Shown: piece after piece, positions 1-7,471 of the stretch
Layout of the letters: each line of letters starts with the position of its first letter
How positions within the stretch are numbered: the stretch's first letter is position 1
The notes under the pieces: model-generated
Told to the model about the DNA's origin: nothing
Databases searched by the model: none
What the model saw: only the letters and a program-made list of their open reading frames with translations
NCBI GenBank assembly: GCA_046539045.1
Contig: JBKHHU010000017.1
Location: forward strand, 1 to 27,679
DNA from: JBKHHU01 sp046539045
Lineage (GTDB): Bacteria > Planctomycetota > Phycisphaerae > SM23-33
Reading direction: 5' to 3'
Length of the DNA: 27,679 bases
Position numbers and translations under genes: made by a program

Positions 1-80
1 CCCTTCCCTACCGCGGGAAAGGCGTGGATGCCGAAGAACGGAAAGAGCACGTCGAAGCCGAAGGAGATACCGCATCATGA
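1..80 (+). CDS. C-terminal tail of a gene cut by the window start
   Basis: Reading from base 3, the frame is open into the window and ends at the TGA of bases 78-80. About 25 residues are visible, ending ...ERKEHVEAEGDTAS. The tail is charged and carries no recognisable motif, so no function is given. Its stop overlaps the ATG of the ferritin-like gene as ATGA (77-80), the classic arrangement for translational coupling. That overlap is the main argument that this is a real gene end and not chance open frame. The short length limits confidence. Confidence 0.45.
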   Translation, partial: LPYRGKGVDAEERKEHVEAEGDTAS

Positions 81-559
81 CCGCATTCAGCCTGGACGAA
101 GCCTTTGAAATCGCCATCCGAATCGAACGCAATGGCGCACGTTACTACCACAAAGCTGCCCAGTTCTGCGAAGATGAGCACGCACGGAACCTTTTGGTTG
201 AGTTGGCGTCTTGGGAGCACAAGCACGAAGCCATCTTCAAGGAGTTGCGGAAGGAAACCAGCGATGAGAAATTCCAGGGCATCGACGACCCGCGTGACGA
301 GGCGATCCCGTACATCCGCGCCATGGCCGACGGCAAGGTCTTCCCCGTCGATGCGGATCCTGCCGCCAATCTGACCGGCGACGAGAGTCCTGAAGAGGTC
401 CTATCGGTGGCGCTGGGCCTGGAGAAGGATTCGGTCCTGTTCTATCTCGGCATGAAAGACATGGTCTCCAAGGGCGCCGACCGGGTCGAGGCGATTATCC
501 GTGAGGAGATGAAGCACATCCGCGTTATCTCGGAGGAACGGGCGAAGCTCCAGCAATAG
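77..559 (+). CDS. ferritin-like / rubrerythrin-family di-iron protein
   Basis: A 160-residue protein with the two repeated carboxylate motifs of the ferritin-like four-helix bundle. The first half has an Glu in IERNGARYY (about E17) and WEHKH (E47, H50). The second half has GLEKDSVLFY (about E116) and EEMKH (E144, H147). These six residues are the expected di-iron ligands. Proteins of this family bind two irons and act in peroxide reduction or iron handling in the cytoplasm. There is no rubredoxin-type zinc ribbon, so it is not a full-length rubrerythrin. The start at 77 is supported by AAGGAGA at 61-67 and by the ATGA overlap with the upstream gene, suggesting an operon entering from the left. 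The exact substrate cannot be read from sequence. Confidence 0.85.
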   Translation: MTAFSLDEAFEIAIRIERNGARYYHKAAQFCEDEHARNLLVELASWEHKHEAIFKELRKETSDEKFQGIDDPRDEAIPYIRAMADGKVFPVDADPAANLTGDESPEEVLSVALGLEKDSVLFYLGMKDMVSKGADRVEAIIREEMKHIRVISEERAKLQQ

Positions 560-643
560 ACCGCTGCCAGCTCTCGAAAGGATTTGCTCCGCAAAAAGCC
601 CGGTGCAGGCTTGCCTTCGCTCCGCAGTTTTGTTGGAATCTGC

Positions 644-697
644 CCCGAATGCACTATTCGGGACCACCGCAGCGGGCGTGTCTGTCCCCTCGGTGGT
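644..697 (+). other. two tandem hairpins in the gap before the Gfo/Idh gene
   Basis: The 172-base gap between the ferritin-like and Gfo/Idh genes holds two perfect 7-bp stems in a row: 644-650 with 656-662 (5-nt loop), then 663-669 with 691-697 (21-nt loop). Neither is followed by a T-run, so a Rho-independent terminator is not supported. They could be 3' processing stems or a leader structure. No gene is seen in the gap. Confidence 0.4.
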
Positions 698-731
698 AAT
701 CCAGTCGAAACAAGAGAGAAGGTTACCCCCT

Positions 732-1808
732 ATGGCGAAGAAGAAGCTGAAAGTTGGAATCATCGGGACCGGTGGTATCTCCGGCGTCCATCACAGCGGG
801 TACGAGAAATGCGACCTGTCGGAACTGGTCGCGATCTGTGATATCAAACCGGAGGTCCTGAAGGAAAAGGGCGACAAGTGGGACATCCCCGAAGAGCGCC
901 GTTTCCTCGATCACAAGGATCTGCTGAAGCTCGATGAAATCGATGCCGTCAGCGTCTGCACCCCCAATAAGTCGCACTGCGAGATCACTGTCAACGCTCT
1001 GAAAGCCGGCAAGCACGTCCTGTGCGAAAAACCGATGGCGATGAACCCCGCCGAAGCGAAGAAGATGAACGACGCTGCCGAGAAGGCGGGCAAGAAACTG
1101 CAGATCGGCTTGATGCACCGCTATCGTCCCGATGCGGAATTCGTCAAGGAACTGGTCGATACCGGCGAACTGGGCGACATCTACTATGCCCAGTGCAAGG
1201 CCGTCCGGCGTCGCGGCGTGCCGAGCTGGGGCGTATTCGGCCAACTGGAAGAGCAGGGCGGCGGCGGGACGATCGATATCGGCGTCCACCAGATTGACCT
1301 GACGTGGTGGCTGATGGGTTGCCCCCAGCCGGTCAGCGTCAGCGGCGCCACCTACCAGAGCATCGGCAATACGCCGGGGCATTGGGGCCAGTTCGGTAAA
1401 TGGGATCACACGACATACACCGTTGAGGATTTCGCAGCCGGGTTTGTCCGCTATGAAAATGGAGCGACGATGAGCATCGAATGCAGCTTCTGCGTGAACC
1501 TCGATCAGGATCGCGAAGGGCAGCATATCGTCGGCACCAAGGGCGGGGCCGGGCTGAGCCCGCTGAGCGTCCAGATGGAAAAGGGCGGGCACCTGATGGA
1601 CTGCACACCGCACCACTTCGTACAGACCGACCTTCACGGCCAGCCGATCAAAATGCGGAACCACGAGAAGGAAGTCGCCGACTTCTGCCGGGCCGTTGTT
1701 GAGGATGATTCGGTGCTGGTACCGGGTACCCAGGCGATCGTCACGCAGAAGATCATCGACGGGATCTTCCGTTCTGCCAAGGCCGGCAAGGAAGTCAAGA
1801 TCAGCTGA
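732..1808 (+). CDS. Gfo/Idh/MocA family NAD(P)-dependent oxidoreductase
   Basis: A 358-residue cytoplasmic oxidoreductase acting on a sugar or cyclitol. The N-terminal Rossmann nucleotide site is seen as GIIGTGGISG (residues 9-18). The family's catalytic lysine motif is CEKP (98-101), and GGTIDIGVHQID (178-189) gives the usual Asp/His of the active site. The C-terminal alpha/beta domain fills the rest and the length is normal. The frame is open back to 603, but the ATG at 732 is chosen because AGAGAAGG lies at 715-722 and the Rossmann motif follows directly. A strong terminator follows at 1836. The substrate is unknown; planctomycetes carry many paralogues, often in carbohydrate breakdown loci, and a glycoside hydrolase lies next door. 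Confidence 0.9.
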   Translation: MAKKKLKVGIIGTGGISGVHHSGYEKCDLSELVAICDIKPEVLKEKGDKWDIPEERRFLDHKDLLKLDEIDAVSVCTPNKSHCEITVNALKAGKHVLCEKPMAMNPAEAKKMNDAAEKAGKKLQIGLMHRYRPDAEFVKELVDTGELGDIYYAQCKAVRRRGVPSWGVFGQLEEQGGGGTIDIGVHQIDLTWWLMGCPQPVSVSGATYQSIGNTPGHWGQFGKWDHTTYTVEDFAAGFVRYENGATMSIECSFCVNLDQDREGQHIVGTKGGAGLSPLSVQMEKGGHLMDCTPHHFVQTDLHGQPIKMRNHEKEVADFCRAVVEDDSVLVPGTQAIVTQKIIDGIFRSAKAGKEVKIS

Positions 1809-1835
1809 CCGTGTTACTATGATGAGAGCAAACAG

Positions 1836-1880
1836 GCAAGCCCCCAGGCCGTCGCAGCGTCAGGGGGCTTGCTTCGTTTT
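1836..1880 (+). terminator. Rho-independent terminator after the Gfo/Idh gene
   Basis: A perfect 10-bp GC-rich stem (GCAAGCCCCC at 1836-1845 with GGGGGCTTGC at 1863-1872) with a 17-nt loop, followed by TTCGTTTT at 1873-1880. It sits 27 bases after the stop codon. The next gene begins only 20 bases downstream, so that gene either depends on read-through or has a promoter hidden in this short stretch. Confidence 0.8.
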
Positions 1881-1899
1881 CGCCCGGTGAGGTATTGCC

Positions 1900-2922
1900 A
1901 TGATCATTGGAACCAGTGCTTATTCCGATGCAGACGTGAACCTGATGAAGCAGGCGGGCATCACGCACCTGCGTCAGGGGTTCGGTTACCCTTGGGCGAA
2001 AACCGCCGGTGGCGAGCCGGCCGAGCGCTATGTCAACGCCCGCGCTGCCGCCGTCGGCCGGCGAGAGCAGGGATTTGAACTGATGGGCATCACGCCGCTG
2101 TTCGGGCACGGCGTTCGTGAACCCGTGGGACCGGGCGGGAAGCTTGAGCTGGTATGGAAACCCAGCACACCCGCCTGGATGGGCGAATACGGTAGCGACG
2201 AGTTTATCGAGAATTACGAAATGGTGTGCCGGTTCCTCGCCGAGCAGACGCGGGGCGTGGTCGATCTGTGGCAGATCGCCAATGAGCTGGATCTGAACCT
2301 GTTCGCCGGTCCGCTGAAACCAGCCGGCGCATGCGAACTGATTTTGGCTGCGGCCCGCGGGCTGAAGGCGGGCAACCCCGATTGCACCGTCGGGCACAAC
2401 TGCGCTGGAACGGAGATGGCGTACTTCTTCTGCGGCCGCCTGTTCGCCGATGCAGACACACCGCTGGACTACTGCGGGATCGACGGCTACTACGGCACGT
2501 GGGATTCCGGAGGACCAAACTCGTGGGCCGGACGCATCGCGGAGCTCTACGAGTTGACGGGCAAGCCGGTCCTGATTAACGAATGGGGCTACAGCTCCGC
2601 CGGAGGTGTGATGACGCAGGATGAAGCGGCCAGCGAGCCGTGGCCTTGCGAACTGAAGAAGTGGCGTTTCGGATGGGACGGCGGGCACACGCCGCAGGTG
2701 CAGGCCGAATTTGTCCGGCAGGCATTCGCCGCCTTCCGGCAGCATCGGGAGAAACTAATGGGCCTGTTCTTCTATCGATGGGAAGACCAGGCGAAGTGCT
2801 GGCAGTGCGGGCAACCGGACTGCCCCGCTGAAACCGCCTGGGGTCTTGTCGACAGGAACAACCGGCCCAAACCAGCATGGCAAGCGTTTGCTGCGGGTGT
2901 CCGGGAGCTGCGCGAAACCTGA
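1900..2922 (+). CDS. clan GH-A (TIM-barrel) glycoside hydrolase-like protein, cytoplasmic
   Basis: A 340-residue protein with the two signature glutamates of clan GH-A retaining glycosidases: WQIANELDL (N128-E129, acid/base) at the end of strand 4 and VLINEWG (E228, nucleophile) at strand 7. These clan members hydrolyse beta-glycosidic bonds. There is no signal peptide: the protein opens directly with strand 1 (MIIGTSAYSDAD), so it should act in the cytoplasm on short imported sugars, or on something other than a polysaccharide. A Cys-rich loop (C300, C303, C308) lies near the C-terminus. GGTGAGG at 1886-1892 sets the start. The GH family number cannot be assigned by eye. Its neighbour is a Gfo/Idh oxidoreductase, so a shared sugar pathway is plausible but unproven. 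Confidence 0.75.
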   Translation: MIIGTSAYSDADVNLMKQAGITHLRQGFGYPWAKTAGGEPAERYVNARAAAVGRREQGFELMGITPLFGHGVREPVGPGGKLELVWKPSTPAWMGEYGSDEFIENYEMVCRFLAEQTRGVVDLWQIANELDLNLFAGPLKPAGACELILAAARGLKAGNPDCTVGHNCAGTEMAYFFCGRLFADADTPLDYCGIDGYYGTWDSGGPNSWAGRIAELYELTGKPVLINEWGYSSAGGVMTQDEAASEPWPCELKKWRFGWDGGHTPQVQAEFVRQAFAAFRQHREKLMGLFFYRWEDQAKCWQCGQPDCPAETAWGLVDRNNRPKPAWQAFAAGVRELRET

Positions 2923-2940
2923 TGCGTCGGACGCATCAGG
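2918..2940 (+). terminator. perfect hairpin spanning the stop codon of the GH-A gene
   Basis: CCTGATGCGT (2918-2927), loop CGG, ACGCATCAGG (2931-2940): a 10-bp perfect stem with a 3-nt loop. The TGA stop (2920-2922) lies inside the left arm. There is no T-run after it, so it is either a T-less terminator, an mRNA 3'-end stabiliser, or a protein-binding palindrome. Confidence 0.45.
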
Positions 2941-3003
2941 CCCGTTGTGGCCTCCTTCCGTCCGCTACCGGGTTGGAGGCTTTCGCAGAATTGCTGAAAA
3001 AGC

Positions 3004-3032
3004 TTCTTATCAGCGGGTTACCTCAATACAAT
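3004..3032 (+). promoter_or_regulatory. weak sigma70-type promoter candidate for the radical SAM gene
   Basis: TTCTTA (3004-3009), a 17-nt spacer, and TACAAT (3027-3032) lie about 57 bases before the start codon. The -10 box is good (5 of 6) but the -35 is poor (3 of 6). It is listed because the gene follows a hairpin and a 166-base gap and would need its own promoter. Confidence 0.3.
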
Positions 3033-3088
3033 GGTTGGTTCGCTTGGCGTTGGAATCTTCAGCGCGTCATCACGATAAAGGATGCTTC

Positions 3089-4930
3089 ATGGAATTGCCT
3101 TGCCGTTCAGAAGGGGATCGACTGCTCAAGCCGGGGCAGTTGACAGATATACGTCGGCGGCTGCACAACATCGCATCGCAGCACGATTTAACTTCCGTCA
3201 TCGCGTGCGCCTATGACCCCCGCACCCGCATGCTTCCATTCTACCAGACAGCCGCTCACATGGTTCCGGCTGGCGTTCGCGCCATCGGGGCTGCGCTGGT
3301 GGAGTCCGGGTTCGAGAAGACCCGGATCGTCCTGCAGCAGTGGAATCGGCGCTTCAAACCGTCAACGATGAAACTGGACGGACGAACACCCGATATGTTC
3401 CTCCTGTCCAGCATGCAGATTCACGCCGCTGCGGCCGATGGCCTGCTGCGGGACGTCTGCCGCATTGCTCCCGACGACCGGCCGCTCGTGATCTGTGGCG
3501 GCCCTCGGGCGATCTATGAACCGTGGAATTTCTTCAGTTCGGATCCCAAGGATGCCTGGCAGGCGGACGTGGTGGTCACGGGGGAGGAGTACGTCCTGCT
3601 GGAGATGCTGGAGGTGGTCCTCTCGGTCCGCTCTCCGGGCGAATCGATGCGGTCGGCTTTCCTGAAGGCCAAGCATCAGGGCCTGCTGAACGAGATACCC
3701 GGGCTGGTCTACCCGGTGGGTGATGGGCCCGTCCCGGATCAGCTTATCGACACGGGCATCCAGCGACTGGTGGCGGATCTGGATGAACTGCCCAGCGCTG
3801 TAACCGGGTTCAAACTTCTTGAGAAGCCCAGCCGCTTCCGGAAAGGCCTCTCGGGCACGCTTCCCGCCAATCGCGTCCGGTTCCATTCGCCGGTGGCTTC
3901 GATGGTGCTGACCCTTGGCTGCAAGATGGGCTGTCCGTATTGCCCGATTCCGGCATACAACCAGCGTGTGCACCGGCTGAAAAGCGGTGAGCGAATTGCA
4001 GAGGAAATGGGAGGACTGTACGAACAGTTCGGGATCCGGTTCGCGTTCGGGGCCGACGACAACCTGCTGAACGACAAGGACCGGGCCCTGGATTTGTGCG
4101 AGACGCTCAGCAGGGCCCAAATAGCCGGCAAACCGCTGCGGAAACGCATTCGATGGGGATCGGAGGCAACGATCCACGGCGTCCTGGAAATGAAGGACTA
4201 TCTGTGGGCGGTGCGCAAGGCCGGGGTGATTGCCCTCTGGGTGGGCGTGGAGGATATGACCGGCACGCTGGTCAAGAAGGGCCAGTCCGTCGACAAGACA
4301 CGCAAAGCATTTGCTTTACTGCATGAAGTGGGCATTTCGCCGATGGCGATGATGATGCACCATGACACCCAGCCGCTGTTTACACGAGGACAGCCTTACG
4401 GCCTACTGAACCAGGTCCAGTTGCTGCGCAAGTACGGTGCGGTGGATTTCCAGGTGCTGATGATTTCACCGGCGACCGGTTCCCGGATATACGAAGAGAC
4501 GTTCACGTCGGGTATGGTGTACGATCGCGTCGGTGGGAAGAAGGTTCAGCCGTACATGTACGACGGCAACTACGTCGTCGCTTCCAAAGCGGACAAACCG
4601 TGGCAGAAGCAGCTGAACCTGAGTCTGGCGTATATGTACTTTTTCAATCCCGTCAGGTTCCTGATCAGCCTGTTCCGGCCCAAGAGCCGACAGAAGACCA
4701 TAGATCCGGCTTTGCAGATTGGTGGCATGTGGAGCATGATCTGGAGCTATCCTCGCACGTTTCTCCATGCGGCCCGTTTGGCCACGGGTAGAATCTCCCG
4801 CAGGGAGGCGCCCCCGAGCAGCGGGATTCCTATGAGCGATCCGGAAGGTCGGCCGGCCTGTCACGCACTGCCCGGTACACCGGTAGCGGATGGGCTGCAG
4901 GACTCCCAATCGGACCGGGCTGCCGAATAG
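3089..4930 (+). CDS. radical SAM protein with N-terminal B12-binding-like domain
   Basis: A 613-residue protein. The radical SAM 4Fe-4S motif is CKMGCPYC (C278, C282, C285). The preceding region (about 35-180) looks like a Rossmann-type B12-binding domain: PDMFLLSSMQ and LVICGGPRA are the central strands, followed by ADVVVTGEE. The cobalamin lower-ligand motif DxHxxG is not seen, so B12 may bind base-off or not at all. Enzymes of this architecture carry out methylations or other radical rearrangements on lipids, antibiotics or tetrapyrroles; the substrate here is unknown. The frame is open back to 2846, but ATG at 3089 is chosen for AAAGGA at 3077-3082. The last 60 residues or so are low-complexity and polar. 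No partner gene is adjacent, so it appears to be a stand-alone unit. Confidence 0.8.
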   Translation: MELPCRSEGDRLLKPGQLTDIRRRLHNIASQHDLTSVIACAYDPRTRMLPFYQTAAHMVPAGVRAIGAALVESGFEKTRIVLQQWNRRFKPSTMKLDGRTPDMFLLSSMQIHAAAADGLLRDVCRIAPDDRPLVICGGPRAIYEPWNFFSSDPKDAWQADVVVTGEEYVLLEMLEVVLSVRSPGESMRSAFLKAKHQGLLNEIPGLVYPVGDGPVPDQLIDTGIQRLVADLDELPSAVTGFKLLEKPSRFRKGLSGTLPANRVRFHSPVASMVLTLGCKMGCPYCPIPAYNQRVHRLKSGERIAEEMGGLYEQFGIRFAFGADDNLLNDKDRALDLCETLSRAQIAGKPLRKRIRWGSEATIHGVLEMKDYLWAVRKAGVIALWVGVEDMTGTLVKKGQSVDKTRKAFALLHEVGISPMAMMMHHDTQPLFTRGQPYGLLNQVQLLRKYGAVDFQVLMISPATGSRIYEETFTSGMVYDRVGGKKVQPYMYDGNYVVASKADKPWQKQLNLSLAYMYFFNPVRFLISLFRPKSRQKTIDPALQIGGMWSMIWSYPRTFLHAARLATGRISRREAPPSSGIPMSDPEGRPACHALPGTPVADGLQDSQSDRAAE

Positions 4931-4971
4931 GCGGTCAGTTGAGCGAATTCCTCCCGGCGGTATCAGCGCAT

Positions 4972-5011
4972 AGAAACGGCGGCGACACCCGAAAGTGACG
5001 CCGCCGTTTCT
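4972..5011. terminator. bidirectional terminator between convergent genes
   Basis: A perfect 13-bp stem (AGAAACGGCGGCG at 4972-4984 with CGCCGCCGTTTCT at 4999-5011) and a 14-nt loop. Both flanks give a short T-rich stretch on the outgoing strand, and the outer AGCGCA/TGCGCT can extend the stem. It lies midway between the radical SAM gene (plus) and the TorF-like gene (minus) and should serve both. Confidence 0.8.
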
Positions 5012-5041
5012 GTTGCGCTACGGTGCGTTGCTACGCGTAGA

Positions 5042-6031
5042 TTACCACTGCCAGCCGAGCTTCATGCCGCCGTAGAACTCGTCGTTCAGGAGGCTGTCGT
5101 CCAGCGCCTGGCTGTAGTTCAGGAATCCACCGACCGTGAACTTGCCGTACTGCTCGGGGATGTCCAGTGCGGAGCTGAGGTCATAAGCAACGCCCAGCCC
5201 GTAGTTGATGTTCGCCGAGGACGTGGCAATGCTCTCATTGCCCATCGCCTTGTCCCAGTAACGGTGGCTGACACCGTAGACGATCGACGGTGTGAAGATC
5301 ATGTCTCTCAGCACCGGGACGTCCTTGGTCTGCTCGATATTCTTCATGTCGATGTCATGATGGATACCGATTTCCAGCCATCCGCCCTTGACCACATCGT
5401 AGTCATGGTAGTAGGCGACGAACGGGTTCAGCACGGGGCCTTCCACGTCGATCCCGCACATTTCCCACAGCGGACTGTCGTCAAAGCTCAGCTTGCCGTA
5501 CACCTCGTAGGTGGTGCGGGCATTACCGCTCTCACGCGGGAACTGATAGGCAATCCAGCCCAGTTCGACCTCGGTGAACATCTCGGGGAATTCCTTCCGC
5601 CAGTAGAGGACGTAGTCCACTTCCTGGAGATTCGAACTGTCCTCCGGGGTCAGATGTTCCTGACCGGCGTACCACTCGAACCAGATGTAACCACCGATCT
5701 TGCCGAGATCCTGACCGGCCAGGTCTTCCGTGTCCATCTCCGCGCCGACGCTCAACTGATGGTTGAGGTCTTCACGTCCTTCACCATCATACTCCGAGAA
5801 GTTCACGCCACGGAAGATGTAGTCGGTCGCCAGAACGTACTCGACACCGAGACGCACCGGGAACGGCTTGTCCACATGCTCGGCCATGTTCAACCTGCCT
5901 TCAGAGGCCTGGGCCTCTTTCTCCACAGCGCTCAACCAGTTGGTCGAGTCATCGCCCGCAGCCGCCATCCCGGTCAACCCGACCAGGACTGCCATGGCGG
6001 TTAGCGAACATACAAAGTGCTTGCTCGTCAT
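5042..6031 (-). CDS. TorF-like outer-membrane beta-barrel (putative porin)
   Basis: A 329-residue exported protein. Residues 1-25 form a signal peptide (hydrophobic run AMAVLVGLTGMAAA). The first strand after it, VEYVLATDYIFRGVNFSE, matches the opening of the TorF / 'gcw_chp' family of putative porins (x-TDYxFRG-x). Alternating aromatic strands follow and the chain ends in LGWQW, a terminal aromatic typical of proteins inserted by the BAM machinery. Role: probably a general or solute-specific outer-membrane channel. The start at 6031 is set by AAGGAGAG (plus-strand 6036-6043). The open frame runs further upstream, but the signal peptide argues against an earlier start. An untranslated stretch of up to 280 bases precedes the gene, with no gene or convincing promoter in it. 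Confidence 0.75.
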   Translation of the reverse strand: MTSKHFVCSLTAMAVLVGLTGMAAAGDDSTNWLSAVEKEAQASEGRLNMAEHVDKPFPVRLGVEYVLATDYIFRGVNFSEYDGEGREDLNHQLSVGAEMDTEDLAGQDLGKIGGYIWFEWYAGQEHLTPEDSSNLQEVDYVLYWRKEFPEMFTEVELGWIAYQFPRESGNARTTYEVYGKLSFDDSPLWEMCGIDVEGPVLNPFVAYYHDYDVVKGGWLEIGIHHDIDMKNIEQTKDVPVLRDMIFTPSIVYGVSHRYWDKAMGNESIATSSANINYGLGVAYDLSSALDIPEQYGKFTVGGFLNYSQALDDSLLNDEFYGGMKLGWQW

Positions 6032-6314
6032 AGGACTCTCCTTCTTGTTAAAAAAACACATCCTTGTATTCCTCCCCGTCCTTCCGAACGGAGAACCCAA
6101 AACGTGTTGCGCCTGCGCAGATCCGTCTGCACGCTCGACCCGTGCCGCGGAACCAAAAGGGATCCGGAACGGATGAGCATGAGCGCAATGACAAAACCCC
6201 GTAACGAATAGCAAATTCCGCAGCGCCCGTTCTTAGAAACGATACGCACAAGGTCTTTGTCAGAGTATTAAGGAGGTGTTAAGTCTGCTTTTCCAGAGAA
6301 AAATCCGAGAATTT

Positions 6315-7433
6315 TCAGGCGAAGAGGGTGCCGTGGGGCGGAGGCGGTACCAGATCCGACTCCTGAAAGTACGTTACGGCTTCGTCCGTGGAGCGGAAAA
6401 CCCGTGTGGCTGTTTCGGTAATGAACGGGGACGGTTCGGCCTTGGGCTGCCATATCACGTAGACATCTCGAGTGGCTTCGTGGGCGTGCTGCAGTTCCCG
6501 CTCCACTCCACTTGACAGACCGGGCCTGCCATCTTCCAGCTCCGGAATGAGCGACACGATCATGTCGGCCTGGTCGATCAGCTTGAAATCCCGGGCGTAG
6601 ATCTGGCCGTCGATGTCGGCGATAATGTCAAGCATTTGCGAGACTTCCATTGTCCCGCTCAGACCGTCGGAAGGGCCAGTCCGGATCACGCGCTGCCCGC
6701 TGGAGGCGGCTTCCATGGCCAGTTGGCAAAGGTATTTCTCTTCCATATCCCCGGGGTCGAAGCAGACAAAGTGCCGCTTCATCTCGCGCCGAAAGCCTTC
6801 GATATCCCGCAGGAGGTCGGGCTTGTCCATCACGTGCGTCATGGGGAAGCTCAGATACGCCTTCTTCATTTCCCGCCTGGCGATCAGGCGGAGCAGAGCT
6901 CCCGCCTGTTCGTCACCGTGTTCGGCGCTGCCGGCAAAGATGTAAAAACACCGCGGACCGCTGACAATCTGGCTTACCAGTTCCGTGGCAAGGATTTCTT
7001 CTTCCCGCCAGACCATCAGGTCCTTGAGCGTGTGGTCTGTGTGGCCGTCGCGGACGAGCCTGTGATGCACGCGGTCGATATTGTCCACCAGCACGACGTA
7101 GATATCCGCGTCCAGTTCCTTCATCTGGTCATAGTCGAACGCATAGAACAGCCCGTGTCGCCAGCGGAATGTTGCGTGGGTATTGACCAGAACGTTGGAA
7201 TGCCTCTCCGCGCCGTTCAGGATGTCCTTAAAGACGCTCCGGCGGAGGCTGTTGAGCTGGTTCAGGGGCAGGTCGAGGATCTTTCCCGGCTGGACGTGCG
7301 GCGCTTCTTCGTACATCATCTCGCCGACATTGTACATCTTGAGAGGGAAATCTTCCTCCCGAGCCAGATCGGCTACCCGCTGGAGGAACGCCTTCTTGTC
7401 CAGTCCGACTTGTCCGGTGATGACTACTCGCAT
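6315..7433 (-). CDS. adenylate-kinase-like / nucleoside-deoxyribosyltransferase-like fusion protein
   Basis: A 372-residue cytoplasmic protein with two apparent domains. Residues 1-185 resemble archaeal-type adenylate kinase (AdkA): a first beta strand and loop (VVITGQVGLDKKAF), LKMYNVGEMMYEE, a NVLVNTHATF strand and a DADIYVVLVDN strand. The P-loop is off pattern: GQVGLDKK has Asp where the second Gly and Lys where the Ser/Thr of GxxxxGK[ST] should be, so kinase activity is doubtful. Residues 190-355 resemble the nucleoside 2-deoxyribosyltransferase / NDT-like fold: KAYLSFPMTH at the start, LIDQADMIVSLIP and SSGVERELQHAHEA (candidate catalytic E311 or E313), then DVYVIW. The fold calls come from reading motifs and are inference. 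There is no ribosome binding site, but a promoter sits at the right distance for a leaderless mRNA. A nucleotide-sensing or nucleotide-cleaving role is possible. Confidence 0.6.
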   Translation of the reverse strand: MRVVITGQVGLDKKAFLQRVADLAREEDFPLKMYNVGEMMYEEAPHVQPGKILDLPLNQLNSLRRSVFKDILNGAERHSNVLVNTHATFRWRHGLFYAFDYDQMKELDADIYVVLVDNIDRVHHRLVRDGHTDHTLKDLMVWREEEILATELVSQIVSGPRCFYIFAGSAEHGDEQAGALLRLIARREMKKAYLSFPMTHVMDKPDLLRDIEGFRREMKRHFVCFDPGDMEEKYLCQLAMEAASSGQRVIRTGPSDGLSGTMEVSQMLDIIADIDGQIYARDFKLIDQADMIVSLIPELEDGRPGLSSGVERELQHAHEATRDVYVIWQPKAEPSPFITETATRVFRSTDEAVTYFQESDLVPPPPHGTLFA

Positions 7434-7442
7434 AGTCCGCGT

Positions 7443-7471
7443 ACTGTAGCGAGCAGGCAGGCCCGGGTCAA
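7443..7471 (-). promoter_or_regulatory. sigma70-type promoter giving a near-leaderless transcript
   Basis: On the minus strand, TTGACC (plus 7466-7471), a 17-nt spacer and TACAGT (plus 7443-7448). The expected start of transcription is near 7434-7437, only 0-4 bases from the ATG at 7433. This fits the absence of a Shine-Dalgarno sequence before that gene. The -35 box overlaps the stop codon of the gene fragment at 7468-7602. Confidence 0.6.

Noticed and set aside
603..731. Earlier start for the Gfo/Idh protein, using the upstream open frame from 603
   Set aside because: The extra 43 residues have no family similarity, overlap two hairpins and lack a ribosome binding site, whereas 732 has one and begins at the Rossmann fold.
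723..2745. Minus-strand open frames of 313 and 314 codons opposite the Gfo/Idh and GH-A genes
   Set aside because: Both are antisense shadows of genes with clear catalytic motifs; no ribosome binding site or family motif supports them.
5031..5040. Ten-base palindrome CTACGCGTAG next to the end of the TorF-like gene
   Set aside because: It is short, single-copy as far as seen and next to a much better bidirectional terminator; no role can be supported.
6271..6277. Perfect plus-strand ribosome-binding-like sequence AGGAGGT
   Set aside because: No start codon with an open plus-strand frame follows at proper distance; the surrounding frames are short and overlap the minus-strand gene. Probably chance.
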